NCBI GenBank assembly: GCA_020636255.1
Contig: JACJYE010000002.1
Coordinates: forward strand, 434,001-498,000
DNA from: Lewinellaceae bacterium
GTDB taxonomy: Bacteria; Bacteroidota; Bacteroidia; Chitinophagales; Saprospiraceae
Direction of reading: 5' to 3'
Length of the DNA stretch: 64,000 bases
Each line of letters opens with the position of its first letter. The first letter of the stretch is position 1. Positions 8,249 to 16,570 of this stretch are shown piece by piece. Made by a program: the position numbers and the translations under genes. The notes beneath the pieces were generated by a model. It was not told the DNA's origin, searched no databases, and was given only the letters and a program-made list of their open reading frames with translations.

Positions 8249-9712
8249 TCACCACGCGTCAAAAGGCACCCACCGGCCGCCTTCTCTGGCCAGGGCCCCC
8301 TCGGTATAGGGCAGCACTATGCCGTACAAAGCCTGGCGGATATCTTCCGGTACGGCATCCAGCGGAGCGCGTTCGCTATCGAAGCGAAGGTGCAGCACTT
8401 CGGGAAAGGGCCTGGCCTTTGGCGCATTCACCAGCCCTTTTTGATGCAGGAGGAAAAAGAGCTGCGAAGCATCGGGGCCGAGCTGTTTGATCTTGCCTCC
8501 GTCGAGGTTTTTCAAGGCGTAGGCGATCTGTTCATCCGAATAACCGCAACGGTGCGGGTCGCCGCCGATCACACTGAGCATGCCTACAATGCGGCGGCAT
8601 TTCTCGCATTTCCCACAGGGGTACATCCGCCCTTCCCGTTCGTGGGCGGCATGGCACGACAGTTGCTGGGCCTGTAGTTCAGGATACCGCTGGGTGAGTA
8701 TTTTCTGGATCACAAACTCCGATATGGGCCTGAGGATGGAAAACTGCCTGATGTCCCACCCTCTGCCGGAGAAGTACCGGCTGAAGGCCTCGTCGAAAAA
8801 GCGGCTCTGGTCATACAGGCCATCGTAGTGAGGAATGCCTTCATGGCGCAACCGGCGCGTGGTGTCGTACTCGTTGCCGATCAGCAGCCGGCCGATGCCA
8901 CGCTTGCGCATAAGGGGCAGCACACCGACGAGGAACACCGCTACCGTCCATAGCCGGACGGGGTAGTCATCGGCGCGGACGGCAGCAAAATCGCGGCGCA
9001 CGAACGGCAGGTGGCGGAGCATCCAGGAAAACACCCGGTCGCTGTTCATCCACACCCTGGAAGTGTTGGGTTCTGCTTCCTTAAGATAGCGGTATCCGTT
9101 TACCGCCGTGAACCAGTGCCGGCCACTCTCGTTGCCGAAGATGGGGTGCGCCTCTTTGCCCAGCTCCCGGAGCAGAGCATAACTCAACAAGCTGTCTTTC
9201 CCTCCGCTGGAGAGCACGCAGTATGCATCACTGGAGTTCTCCCAGGTTTCAACCGGAACTGCTTCAGCAAAGCTGGTATTGACAAAAACCAGTTCGGCAT
9301 TCGTATACTTCTCCCGCTTTTCAGGCTGAAGGCCGGCCAGCGGGCCTGTCAGGAACAGGTTGGGTTGAAGCATTTTTTTGACATATACCTCCCTCGATGT
9401 GTTCTCCAGCATGGCCAACAGAAAGCGGCGGCTGATTGCGTCGTACAAACCATCGAGCACTATTCGCCGGCAGAACAGGCCATAGTTGAGGGCCAGTTGT
9501 GCCGCCATAAAGCTGGCCAGATTCTGCGATGCCGGCTCTGCTGGAGTAAAAACGGGCTCCGCATAGGAGTATATGAGTTCGGTGCTGTGCTCTTCACCGC
9601 CTGCCTTCACCATGTATGGCGCTACCAGACGGCTGCGCTCCAGCTTTATGGGCCCTACCCGCAATTCGTCGATGACGGCCAGCTTTTCGTATGTGGAAGA
9701 GGTGTTGTTCAC
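8249..9712 (-). CDS. Uncharacterised PP-loop ATP pyrophosphatase-like protein
   Basis: A 487-residue cytoplasmic protein. The ATP-pyrophosphatase PP-loop SSGGKDS (residues 168-174) is intact, as in enzymes that adenylate a substrate before amidation, thiolation or epimerisation. A Cys cluster (C353, C366, C369, C372; CGKCEKC) probably binds zinc. The N-terminal 150 residues resemble nothing I recognise. It lies upstream of the VWA gene and downstream of the DUF1611 gene on the same strand, separated from the latter by a MITE-like element. A relation to MurL-type glutamate epimerases or QueC-like enzymes is conceivable, but I cannot confirm it. Confidence 0.6.
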   Translation of the reverse strand: MNNTSSTYEKLAVIDELRVGPIKLERSRLVAPYMVKAGGEEHSTELIYSYAEPVFTPAEPASQNLASFMAAQLALNYGLFCRRIVLDGLYDAISRRFLLAMLENTSREVYVKKMLQPNLFLTGPLAGLQPEKREKYTNAELVFVNTSFAEAVPVETWENSSDAYCVLSSGGKDSLLSYALLRELGKEAHPIFGNESGRHWFTAVNGYRYLKEAEPNTSRVWMNSDRVFSWMLRHLPFVRRDFAAVRADDYPVRLWTVAVFLVGVLPLMRKRGIGRLLIGNEYDTTRRLRHEGIPHYDGLYDQSRFFDEAFSRYFSGRGWDIRQFSILRPISEFVIQKILTQRYPELQAQQLSCHAAHEREGRMYPCGKCEKCRRIVGMLSVIGGDPHRCGYSDEQIAYALKNLDGGKIKQLGPDASQLFFLLHQKGLVNAPKARPFPEVLHLRFDSERAPLDAVPEDIRQALYGIVLPYTEGALAREGGRWVPFDAW

Positions 9713-9730
9713 GATATATTAAGTCTATGA

Positions 9731-9912
9731 GGTTGTCTCAGAAGTAAGCTTTGAGGTATTCCCGGCAAATATTGAACCGCGGATGCAAAGTAGGTTCCCG
9801 CTAAGGGCGCTAAGGTCTCACCAAGGGCGCTAAGGTATTTTACCACACTTGGCGTCCTCTGCGGTTAATTATTCCGCAGGTTTTCCTTATGCAGGCTCTT
9901 TTGAGACAGTCC
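9731..9912. repeat. MITE-like element with terminal inverted repeats
   Basis: The left end GGTTGTCTCAGAAGT pairs imperfectly with the right end TTTTGAGACAGTCC. Inside is a second inverted pair, TGAACCGC near 9773 and GCGGTTAA near 9861, which encloses a direct repeat AAGGGCGCTAAGGT (9803-9816 and 9823-9836). No coding sequence is present. It fills most of the gap between the DUF1611 gene and the PP-loop gene. Confidence 0.5.
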
Positions 9913-9952
9913 CGAAGGCCTGAAAGTCGGCACATGAGTGGACGCTATGCCC

Positions 9953-11050
9953 TCAACGCGCTTTAGCCGCTTCCCTGAGATATGGCAACAGCGATTCCAA
10001 TAGCCCGTCCATGCCTTGTAACAGGACGTCATAAGCAGGCAGGCCTGTGGCGCGGGTGATATCGAGGCAGGCAGCGGGCACATCGCCGGGGGCCATATCC
10101 TCGTGGTTGACCGTAACGGCCACGACGGGTTTACCCGACAGCAGCTCTACCGCTTCAATCTGTATGGGCAGCGGGTGGAGGGCGTAACCGGGAAAACCGT
10201 CATATTCCAGGCGTTTTGGCGCATGCTGTAGTACTACGACATCGGGCCGGCAGGCCGCCAGTATCTCATGTCCGCCAGGGTAAGCAGGGTTCATCAGGCT
10301 ACCCTGGCCTTCGATGACGATAACATCGGGCTGCTGTTCCACCCAGGCCTGGTAGGTAGCGTGTTCCAACTCACCGGCCACAAAATCGTTGATCAGGGAA
10401 TCGAGGATGAGGCTGTAGCGGGCGCCCTGCATCCAGGCCGTTTGCCCGGTGCCGATCATCTCCGCCTTATAACCTGCCTGCTGGAAGGCCTGAACGATCA
10501 GCCAGGCCGTGGTGCGTTTCCCTACGGCGCTATCAGTGCCCAATACGGCTATTTTCAGCGCTTTTACTTTTTCGATATTGCCGGAAAAAGCGTGCAGCAC
10601 CGAACGTGGCGGCGTCTTACGGACATCGCGGATCTCAATGCCTTTGAGTTGGGCCAGCGCACTGATATCGGGGTCCTCGGAAAGGAAATCGTGCAGCCCG
10701 CTGTCGACATTCAGGCCGTATTCAATGGCCGTTCGGATGTGCGCGCGCGCCTGGGCCGGCAGCCGCCCGCCATCAGGCGCCAGGCCAACGACGAAGTATG
10801 CCGCTTCCTCTCCTTTTTCAACAGCCGCCTGTATCGCCCGCTCCACCGTAGCATAAATGGTTATGCCGCTGGGCCGGCCGTCGAGCACCTGCCCGGCATC
10901 CTGCCCGGCATACCGGCTGTCGATGACAGATAGTATGCGGTAGCGGCGGGTATGCCGCACCAGGCCATGGGCGGTCTTGCCATTAGGCGTATTAAAAGCA
11001 CCTTCACAATACACGATGGCGTTGCCATCTAACACGGGTAGTATATCCAT
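9953..11050 (-). CDS. DUF1611 family protein, DgcN-like N-acetyltransferase
   Basis: A 365-residue DUF1611 protein. The N-terminal domain has GRPSGITIYATVE. The C-terminal domain is a P-loop NTPase-like fold with the modified Walker A motif GTDSAVGKRTT and a later EGQGSLMNPAYPGG. Members named DgcN acetylate D-glutamate, and a partner dipeptide-epimerase-like enzyme (DgcA) then racemises the product. No DgcA gene is visible here. Instead the neighbour 33 bp upstream is a threonine-synthase-like PLP enzyme, most likely in the same operon. The family call is firm; the exact substrate in this organism is inferred. Confidence 0.78.
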   Translation of the reverse strand: MDILPVLDGNAIVYCEGAFNTPNGKTAHGLVRHTRRYRILSVIDSRYAGQDAGQVLDGRPSGITIYATVERAIQAAVEKGEEAAYFVVGLAPDGGRLPAQARAHIRTAIEYGLNVDSGLHDFLSEDPDISALAQLKGIEIRDVRKTPPRSVLHAFSGNIEKVKALKIAVLGTDSAVGKRTTAWLIVQAFQQAGYKAEMIGTGQTAWMQGARYSLILDSLINDFVAGELEHATYQAWVEQQPDVIVIEGQGSLMNPAYPGGHEILAACRPDVVVLQHAPKRLEYDGFPGYALHPLPIQIEAVELLSGKPVVAVTVNHEDMAPGDVPAACLDITRATGLPAYDVLLQGMDGLLESLLPYLREAAKAR

Positions 11051-11083
11051 TGATTTTACAGATAATGATCAGATGTTGAATTT

Positions 11084-12157
11084 TTACTTCCTACTCGTCA
11101 GAATCGCCACGAATCGGTCATTCTGCAGGGTATCGGGATCGGGGGGCGTAGCCAGTGCGGCAAGGCCGGCGGTAGCTGCGGGAAGCACGTTGAGCCCTTC
11201 CTTTTCCTTCAGCATTTTGGCCAGCCGCAGCATAGAGCGGTCGGTCACGTCGCTGGCCCAGCCGCCAGAGGAATATAAAGCGTTGAGCGCCAGCCCGCCA
11301 TCAAAGGAATGCCAGTTGATCAGGGGTTCGTTGATCTCTGTTTCCCGGATGCTGCCCGGCTCGAGGTCTTCACAGCTCGTTTTGCCCAGCAGGAAAGAAT
11401 GCACGATCGGGTTTTTACGGGCCGAAGAGCCGGCGACGATCAGCGGCATGCGGGATGTTTTCCCGCGGCGGTAGAGGCTGAGGAAGCCCTTGTATACCCC
11501 GGCCACCACCGTTCCGTTCGACACGGGTATGGCCACTACTTTAGGGGCGTCGCGGAGTTCGTCATAGATCTCATAGGCGATCTCTCCATAAGCCTTCAGC
11601 TGCAGGGAGGTATTGTCGCCGCCCGGGTTGGCGTCATAAAGCTCTGTCGTGGCGGCGTACTCCTGAGAGGCCTCCACTGCATTTTCGTAATCGCCATCCA
11701 CGGTAATGATCTTCGCGCCGAGTTTTTCCATTTCCACGGCACGGCGGGTGTGGTAGGCCGCCGGGATGAAGATGTGGCTTTCCAGCCCGGCATATTTGGC
11801 GGCGAGGGCACAGGCCACGCCATAATTGCCGCAGGTGGCCAGCGAAATGCCTTCAAAGCCTCTGCGCAGGGCGTCGGCGCACTGCGCAAAGGCAATACGG
11901 TCTTTCTGGGTGCCGGTAGGGTTACCGCCCTCCAGCTTCAGATAGATCTGCCGGAAACCCATCTCGCGCTCTGCATTACGTGCGCGCAGCAGGGGCGTAT
12001 CCCCGATCTCGCTGTCGGTAATAAAATCGTAGGCTTCCAGCCTGTCTTCCAGGCTTTGCGACTTATCCAGCAAAAGGCCGTACTGCTGCTGGAGCTCGGC
12101 CTGGAGGTTGTAATGGCCTGCGCTATTACCTGATGTGCCTTCCTTGGACTCTTCCAT
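11084..12157 (-). CDS. Threonine synthase-like PLP-dependent enzyme
   Basis: A 357-residue fold-type II PLP enzyme. The cofactor Lys sits in NPTGTQKDRIAF (K85), the substrate/PLP loop is ATCGNYGVA, and the phosphate-binding region follows VVAIPVSNGTVVAGV. The fold covers threonine synthase, cysteate synthase and related lyases. The protein is shorter than bacterial threonine synthases of the ThrC type. It lies between transketolase (41 bp upstream) and the DgcN-like gene (33 bp downstream), all on one strand. The pairing with DgcN suggests amino acid metabolism distinct from housekeeping threonine synthesis, but this is an inference. Confidence 0.75.
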   Translation of the reverse strand: MEESKEGTSGNSAGHYNLQAELQQQYGLLLDKSQSLEDRLEAYDFITDSEIGDTPLLRARNAEREMGFRQIYLKLEGGNPTGTQKDRIAFAQCADALRRGFEGISLATCGNYGVACALAAKYAGLESHIFIPAAYHTRRAVEMEKLGAKIITVDGDYENAVEASQEYAATTELYDANPGGDNTSLQLKAYGEIAYEIYDELRDAPKVVAIPVSNGTVVAGVYKGFLSLYRRGKTSRMPLIVAGSSARKNPIVHSFLLGKTSCEDLEPGSIRETEINEPLINWHSFDGGLALNALYSSGGWASDVTDRSMLRLAKMLKEKEGLNVLPAATAGLAALATPPDPDTLQNDRFVAILTSRK

Positions 12158-12198
12158 GATGGAGCATCATATTATCTGAAAATATACCAAGCCACCGA

Positions 12199-14259
12199 TC
12201 AGTCTTCCATCTCTTCCAGGTATTCCAGTACCTCCTTATACACGTGCTTGGCGGTGAAACCGAATTTTTCATCCAGCACTTTATAAGGTGCTGATTGGCC
12301 GAAGTGTTCCAGCCCGACTGCTTTGCCCAGAGGGCCGACCAGGCCTTGTAATGTGACGGGCAGGCCGGCGGTGAGCCCGAAGGTTGGGATATCGGGCGGC
12401 AGCACATCCCATTGATAATCCAGGGGTTGCTGGCGGAACAGCCCTTCGGAGGGCGCCGAAACCACTCGGATCTTCAGCTTTTTCTTTTCCCGAAGCAGCT
12501 CGGCCCCGCTGAGCAGGGTGGATACTTCCGAGCCGTTGCCGACCAGGATGACGTCCACTTTGCCGCCCTTGTGATCCTGTACGATGTAAGCGCCTTTGCG
12601 CGCCTGCTGGGCATCCTCATAACGGGTAGAGCCAGAGCGGGCGGGCAGGCTGGAGATATCCTGCCGGGAGAGGATCAGGCCGGTAGGGCACTTGTCGTTT
12701 TCCAGTGCCATCTGCCAGCAAACCGTCGTCTCGTCGGCATCGGCGGGGCGCAGCACCAGGAAACTGTTGCGGCCGGCATGGTTCTTCAGTTGTTCCAGCA
12801 GGCGGATCTGTGCTTCCTGCTCGATGGGCTGGTGGGTAGGCCCGTCCTCCCCTACGCGGAATGCATCGTGCGTCCAGATAAAGATAACCGGTTGCTGCAT
12901 CAGTGCCGCCAGGCGGAGGGTAGGCTTCATGAAATCGGAAAAGACGAAAAAGGTGCCACAAGCGGGTATGACGCCGCCATGGAGGGCCATACCCGTCATC
13001 AGCGCCGCCATGGTGAGTTCCGACACACCTGCCTGCAGGAAAGCCCCTGAGAAGTCGCCTTTGCTGAAAGGCTTTGTTTTATTGAGAAAAGAATTGGTCT
13101 TGTCGCTATTCGACAGGTCGGCCGAAGCGACGGCCATATTGCCGAGCTTGCCGGCCAGGTAAGCCAGCACATTACCGGAGGCATTGCGGGTCGCACTGCC
13201 GTCCTTCTGCTGGATCTCGCTGAAATCGAGGGCCGGGAAACGGCGTTCCAGGTAGCTTTCCAGTTTGGCAGCGAGTTCAGGCTGGGTGGCCTTCCAGCCG
13301 GCAAAAGCCTCGCGCCGGTGGTTGGCAGCTTCGTGTTTGTCCTTTTTTATACGGTTATAATATTCCGCTACTTCAGGAAAAACCTCGAAGGGGCTAGACG
13401 GGTCGCCGCCGAGGTTCAGCACTGTTTTCTCAAAAGAGGCCCCGGCCTTGCTCAGCGGCTGGCCATGGGTTTCCACCTCTCTCTCAAAAGCAGCGCCATC
13501 TTCCGTCACCGCTCCTTTACCCATGATGGTGCGCCCGATGATCAGTGAGGGGCGCTTCGTTTCGGCAATGGCAGCGCGCAATGCCTGGCGGATAGCATCG
13601 GGTGAATTGCCCTCTATCGTCTGCACATGCCAGCCCCAGGCCTCGTATTTAGCGGCCGTATCTTCATCCATAACTTCCGCGACTTCACTCGAAAGCTGGA
13701 TGTCATTGGCGTCGTAGAACATGATGACATTGCCGAGGCCGAGAAAACCGGCCGTACGGCCAGCACCCTGGGATATCTCCTCCTGGATGCCGCCATCAGA
13801 GATATACAGGTATGTCTTATGTGCAACGGCCTCTCCGAAGCGCGCCGCCAGAAAGCGCTCGGCGATGGCGCCCCCAATGCCGAAGGTATGTCCCTGCCCC
13901 AAAGGCCCTGACGTATTTTCAACCCCTCTTTCCAGGTCGAGCTCGGGGTGGCCGGGCGTAGGGCTCCCCCATTGCCGGAATTGCTGAAGGTCCTCCGTGC
14001 TGTACAGGCCAAACAAGTGGAGCACCGAATACAGCATGGCGGACATGTGGCCCGGGTCGAGGAAGAAGCGGTCGCGGAACGGCCAGTTGGTGTCGCTGGG
14101 GTCGAAGTTCAGAAATTCCGTGAACAAGATGTGGATGTAGTCGGCCCCACCCATAGCACCACCAGGGTGGCCGGAATTGGCGCGTTCCACCATAGCGGCT
14201 GCCAGGATGCGGATGTTGTCGGCAGCACGTTGGGTAAGGCTCTGATCTTGGTTCGACAT
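12199..14259 (-). CDS. tkt: Transketolase
   Basis: A full-length, single-chain transketolase of 686 residues. The TPP-binding half has the N-terminal ERANSGHPGGAMG, GPLGQGHTFGIG and a metal/TPP motif SDGGIQEE in place of the more usual GDG. The Pyr domain has THDAFRVGEDGPTHQPIEQ, with the conserved catalytic-loop residues. The C-terminal domain follows (VGNGSEVSTLL). It transfers two-carbon units in the non-oxidative pentose phosphate pathway in the cytoplasm. It is the first gene of a run toward the PLP enzyme and the DgcN-like gene, with its own promoter upstream. Confidence 0.93.
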   Translation of the reverse strand: MSNQDQSLTQRAADNIRILAAAMVERANSGHPGGAMGGADYIHILFTEFLNFDPSDTNWPFRDRFFLDPGHMSAMLYSVLHLFGLYSTEDLQQFRQWGSPTPGHPELDLERGVENTSGPLGQGHTFGIGGAIAERFLAARFGEAVAHKTYLYISDGGIQEEISQGAGRTAGFLGLGNVIMFYDANDIQLSSEVAEVMDEDTAAKYEAWGWHVQTIEGNSPDAIRQALRAAIAETKRPSLIIGRTIMGKGAVTEDGAAFEREVETHGQPLSKAGASFEKTVLNLGGDPSSPFEVFPEVAEYYNRIKKDKHEAANHRREAFAGWKATQPELAAKLESYLERRFPALDFSEIQQKDGSATRNASGNVLAYLAGKLGNMAVASADLSNSDKTNSFLNKTKPFSKGDFSGAFLQAGVSELTMAALMTGMALHGGVIPACGTFFVFSDFMKPTLRLAALMQQPVIFIWTHDAFRVGEDGPTHQPIEQEAQIRLLEQLKNHAGRNSFLVLRPADADETTVCWQMALENDKCPTGLILSRQDISSLPARSGSTRYEDAQQARKGAYIVQDHKGGKVDVILVGNGSEVSTLLSGAELLREKKKLKIRVVSAPSEGLFRQQPLDYQWDVLPPDIPTFGLTAGLPVTLQGLVGPLGKAVGLEHFGQSAPYKVLDEKFGFTAKHVYKEVLEYLEEMED

Positions 14260-14294
14260 GTACTTCTGGATATTTTGGGTTTAAAATCTGTATA

Positions 14295-14302
14295 CAAAAG
14301 TA
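14295..14302 (-). promoter_or_regulatory. Predicted -7 element of the transketolase gene
   Basis: On the minus strand the sequence TACTTTTG matches the Bacteroidota -7 consensus TAnnTTTG exactly. A T-rich tract about 22 bp upstream could serve as the -33 element. The predicted transcript start is near 14289, giving a leader of about 30 bases. Confidence 0.5.
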
Positions 14303-14464
14303 TTGAATCAGGCGTTGGGAATGGAAAAAAAAGCCCGCGATTTATCCACTTTTAAGCCGACGCCCTGTTTTCACCAACACTATAACCTGGTATTTAGAGC
14401 GTGTATGCAGGCCCTTTTCTGAGTTACAGCAGTAAAGACACCCGTCCGGGGGCAGGCCGCAAAA

Positions 14465-14474
14465 CGTTTCGAAA
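14465..14474. promoter_or_regulatory. Short palindrome upstream of the UmuD-like gene
   Basis: The perfect 10-bp palindrome GTTTCGAAAC lies about 30 bp upstream of the predicted -33 element of the UmuD-like gene. It could be an operator; nothing else supports this. Confidence 0.25.
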
Positions 14475-14502
14475 CAAAATAAACAAATAATTAAAAATAT
14501 AA

Positions 14503-14533
14503 TTGCAAAAACAACAAAATGTTTTTATTTTTG
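14503..14533 (+). promoter_or_regulatory. Predicted Bacteroidota promoter of the UmuD-like gene
   Basis: A TTG (14503-14505), 20 bp, then TATTTTTG (14526-14533), matching the -33/-7 layout TTTG-N19-21-TAnnTTTG. The start site would be near 14540, which supports translation from the ATG at 14558 rather than from 14519. Confidence 0.5.
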
Positions 14534-14557
14534 TTCCTACAAAATCATCCCTCAGCA

Positions 14558-14992
14558 ATGATAAACACGATCGCCTTCGAAGCCTTCCAGACGGTACCCG
14601 TTGTCGCCCTCTCCGATATGACGCCCTATATGCAGCTCAGCGAAAGCGAAGGCCAATCTTTTCCCATCCCCGGCGATGAATTCACCTTCATGCGCTTTGA
14701 CCTGAGCCGCGCCCTGATCCGCAACCCCGAGCAAACCTTTTTCATCCTGCTGACGGAAAACCACCTGGCAGCGGAAGGGTATTCCGCCGGAGATATCGCC
14801 ATCGTCGAACGGCAGGCCACGCCCCGGAACAACGAAGCCATTATCGCTTTCCTGGAAGGAGCTTTTACCATACGAAAGCTGAAGGTCAGGGACGACAGGC
14901 CCTTTTTGGTATCCGGCGAAGAAGTACTGGAGATAGAACCCGACATGGCCTTCAGTATATGGGGGGCCGTCAGAGATATCCTCAGGCGATAA
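14558..14992 (+). CDS. UmuD-like S24 family protein lacking the catalytic dyad
   Basis: A 144-residue protein starting at MINTIAFEAF. From FPIPGDEF onward it aligns by eye with UmuD along the whole length: FPxP, the RxDLxxxLIxxP stretch, SAGDIAIVER, GAFTIRKLK and the C-terminal FSIWGAV. In UmuD the self-cleaving Ser lies in GDSM and the general-base Lys in FTVK. Here those positions read ENHL (His at 69) and FTIR (Arg at 106), and no Cys-Gly or Ala-Gly cleavage site precedes FPIP. It should therefore fold like UmuD' but not cleave itself or LexA-like substrates. No umuC gene lies nearby. A role as a structural polymerase partner or regulator is speculative. Confidence 0.8.
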   Translation: MINTIAFEAFQTVPVVALSDMTPYMQLSESEGQSFPIPGDEFTFMRFDLSRALIRNPEQTFFILLTENHLAAEGYSAGDIAIVERQATPRNNEAIIAFLEGAFTIRKLKVRDDRPFLVSGEEVLEIEPDMAFSIWGAVRDILRR

Positions 14993-15028
14993 GCAGCATT
15001 TTTACATCACCTAAAATACTGAGTCTTT

Positions 15029-15418
15029 ATGCAAGTTGATCACAATGTCGTAGGTTGGTTCGAGATCCCCGTAGCTGATATGGATCGTGCGGTGGCCTTT
15101 TACGAAGCCGTGATGGGATACAGCCTGAACCGCCAAAAGATGGGCCCCCTTGATATGGCCTGGTTCCCCTGGGTGGAAAGTGGCATCGGGTCACCCGGTT
15201 CGCTCGTGCACCATGAAGAATTCTACAAACCTTCTGCGGACGGCGCGCTGGTTTATTTTACGGCCTTCTCCGGCGACCTGTCCAATGAACTTTCCCGCGT
15301 GGCAGCCAATGGAGGGAAAGTACTCATCACAAAAACACTGATTGCCGAAGATTATGGCTACATGGGCGTATTCCTCGATACCGAAGGCAACCGCGTAGCG
15401 CTTCATTCGAGAGCGTAA
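15029..15418 (+). CDS. VOC (glyoxalase/bleomycin resistance fold) family protein
   Basis: A 129-residue protein with the two beta-alpha-beta-beta-beta modules of the vicinal oxygen chelate fold: VVGWFEIPVADMDRAVAFYE at the start and GYMGVFLDTEGNRVALHS at the end. Such proteins bind a metal and small hydrophobic or electrophilic ligands; specificity cannot be read from sequence. It follows the UmuD-like gene by 36 bp on the same strand and may be co-transcribed. It ends 3 bp from the convergent TerC gene. Confidence 0.85.
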   Translation: MQVDHNVVGWFEIPVADMDRAVAFYEAVMGYSLNRQKMGPLDMAWFPWVESGIGSPGSLVHHEEFYKPSADGALVYFTAFSGDLSNELSRVAANGGKVLITKTLIAEDYGYMGVFLDTEGNRVALHSRA

Positions 15419-15421
15419 GCC

Positions 15422-16414
15422 TCACTTTTCTACTACATGGGTTTCCGGCTCCTCCCTGGTTTCCGATCCAACCGGTACTTCAGGTTTGGCCCGAAAGAGC
15501 AGGGAGGCCGCTACTCCCGTTCCCAGCGAACAGACAATGACGGCCAGGGAAAGCCATTCCGGGATCTCCACATGGTGCACCAGCAGCATTTTGACCCCTA
15601 CATAAGCCAGGATAAAGACCAGCGCTGATTGCAGGTAACGGAATTTATCAATAACGGCAGCCAGGACGAAATATAGGGAACGAAGGCCTAGTATGGCGAA
15701 AATATTCGAGGTAAATACGAGAAACGGGTCGGTAGTGATCGCAAATATAGCGGGGATGCTGTCAAATGCGAACATAACGTCACTCGTCTCCACGGCCACC
15801 AGGGTGATAAACAAAGGCGTTGCGGCCCATACATGCCGCCTGCGGACGAAAAAGTGCTGTTGGTCAAAACTCTTGGTGACAGGAAAAAAGCGTTTTGCCC
15901 ATTTTACTACGGGGTTTTTCTGCGGGTGAATGCCTTCATCTGCAACCAGCATCTTATAGGCTGAATACAGCAAAAAAACACCGAAGATATATGTGATCCA
16001 CCCAAAGCGGTTGATGAGCACAACCCCCAGGGCTATCATCACCCCACGCAGGATCAGAGCTCCTAGTATCCCCCAGAACAGCACCCGGTGGTGATACTGC
16101 TTAGGGACTTTAAAATAGGCGAAGATCATCGCTATGACGAACACGTTGTCCATGCTCAGTGACTTCTCCACAAGAAAACCGGTCAGGTATTTCAGTACGG
16201 CAGCACGGCCACTCAGCCCGCCTTCATTGGCGCTCCAGCCATTTTCATAGGCGAAATAAACAAAAATGCTGAACAGAAGGGAAAACGCGACCCAAACGGC
16301 CGTCCAGCCAAGTGCTTCACGGGCAGAAACGGCATGGGAATGTTTGTTGAAAACCCCCAGGTCCAAAGCCAGCAATATGAAGATGAGCAAAAAAAATCCT
16401 ATCCAAATGGCCAT
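15422..16414 (-). CDS. TerC/Alx family integral membrane protein, likely metal (Mn) transporter
   Basis: A 330-residue polytopic membrane protein with about nine helices. It shows the family hallmarks: Asp-rich helices LLALDLGVFN, EKSLSMDNVFVIAMIF and VETSDVMFAFDSIPAIFAI. TerC/Alx/MeeY relatives export manganese across the inner membrane, sometimes in response to pH or metal stress. I looked upstream for a yybP-ykoY type manganese riboswitch and could not find a convincing one. The gene stands alone, convergent with the VOC gene. Confidence 0.88.
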   Translation of the reverse strand: MAIWIGFFLLIFILLALDLGVFNKHSHAVSAREALGWTAVWVAFSLLFSIFVYFAYENGWSANEGGLSGRAAVLKYLTGFLVEKSLSMDNVFVIAMIFAYFKVPKQYHHRVLFWGILGALILRGVMIALGVVLINRFGWITYIFGVFLLYSAYKMLVADEGIHPQKNPVVKWAKRFFPVTKSFDQQHFFVRRRHVWAATPLFITLVAVETSDVMFAFDSIPAIFAITTDPFLVFTSNIFAILGLRSLYFVLAAVIDKFRYLQSALVFILAYVGVKMLLVHHVEIPEWLSLAVIVCSLGTGVAASLLFRAKPEVPVGSETREEPETHVVEK

Positions 16415-16570
16415 TATATGCTATGCTTTTGTCCTTTCCTTTGAGACTGCAAAGCAAAGGCTAGGATACCTAAAGTAACGCTTATTTCGACGTAATGCCA
16501 ATAAAAAGGGTTGAATGGCCCGCATATATAAGTTGCCGGTACCGGAGGGCGGAGATACGGCCCTGGCCTT

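Noticed and set aside
16415..16570. Possible manganese riboswitch (yybP-ykoY type) before the TerC-like gene
   Set aside because: I could not find the conserved helices or loop sequence in the 156-bp gap.
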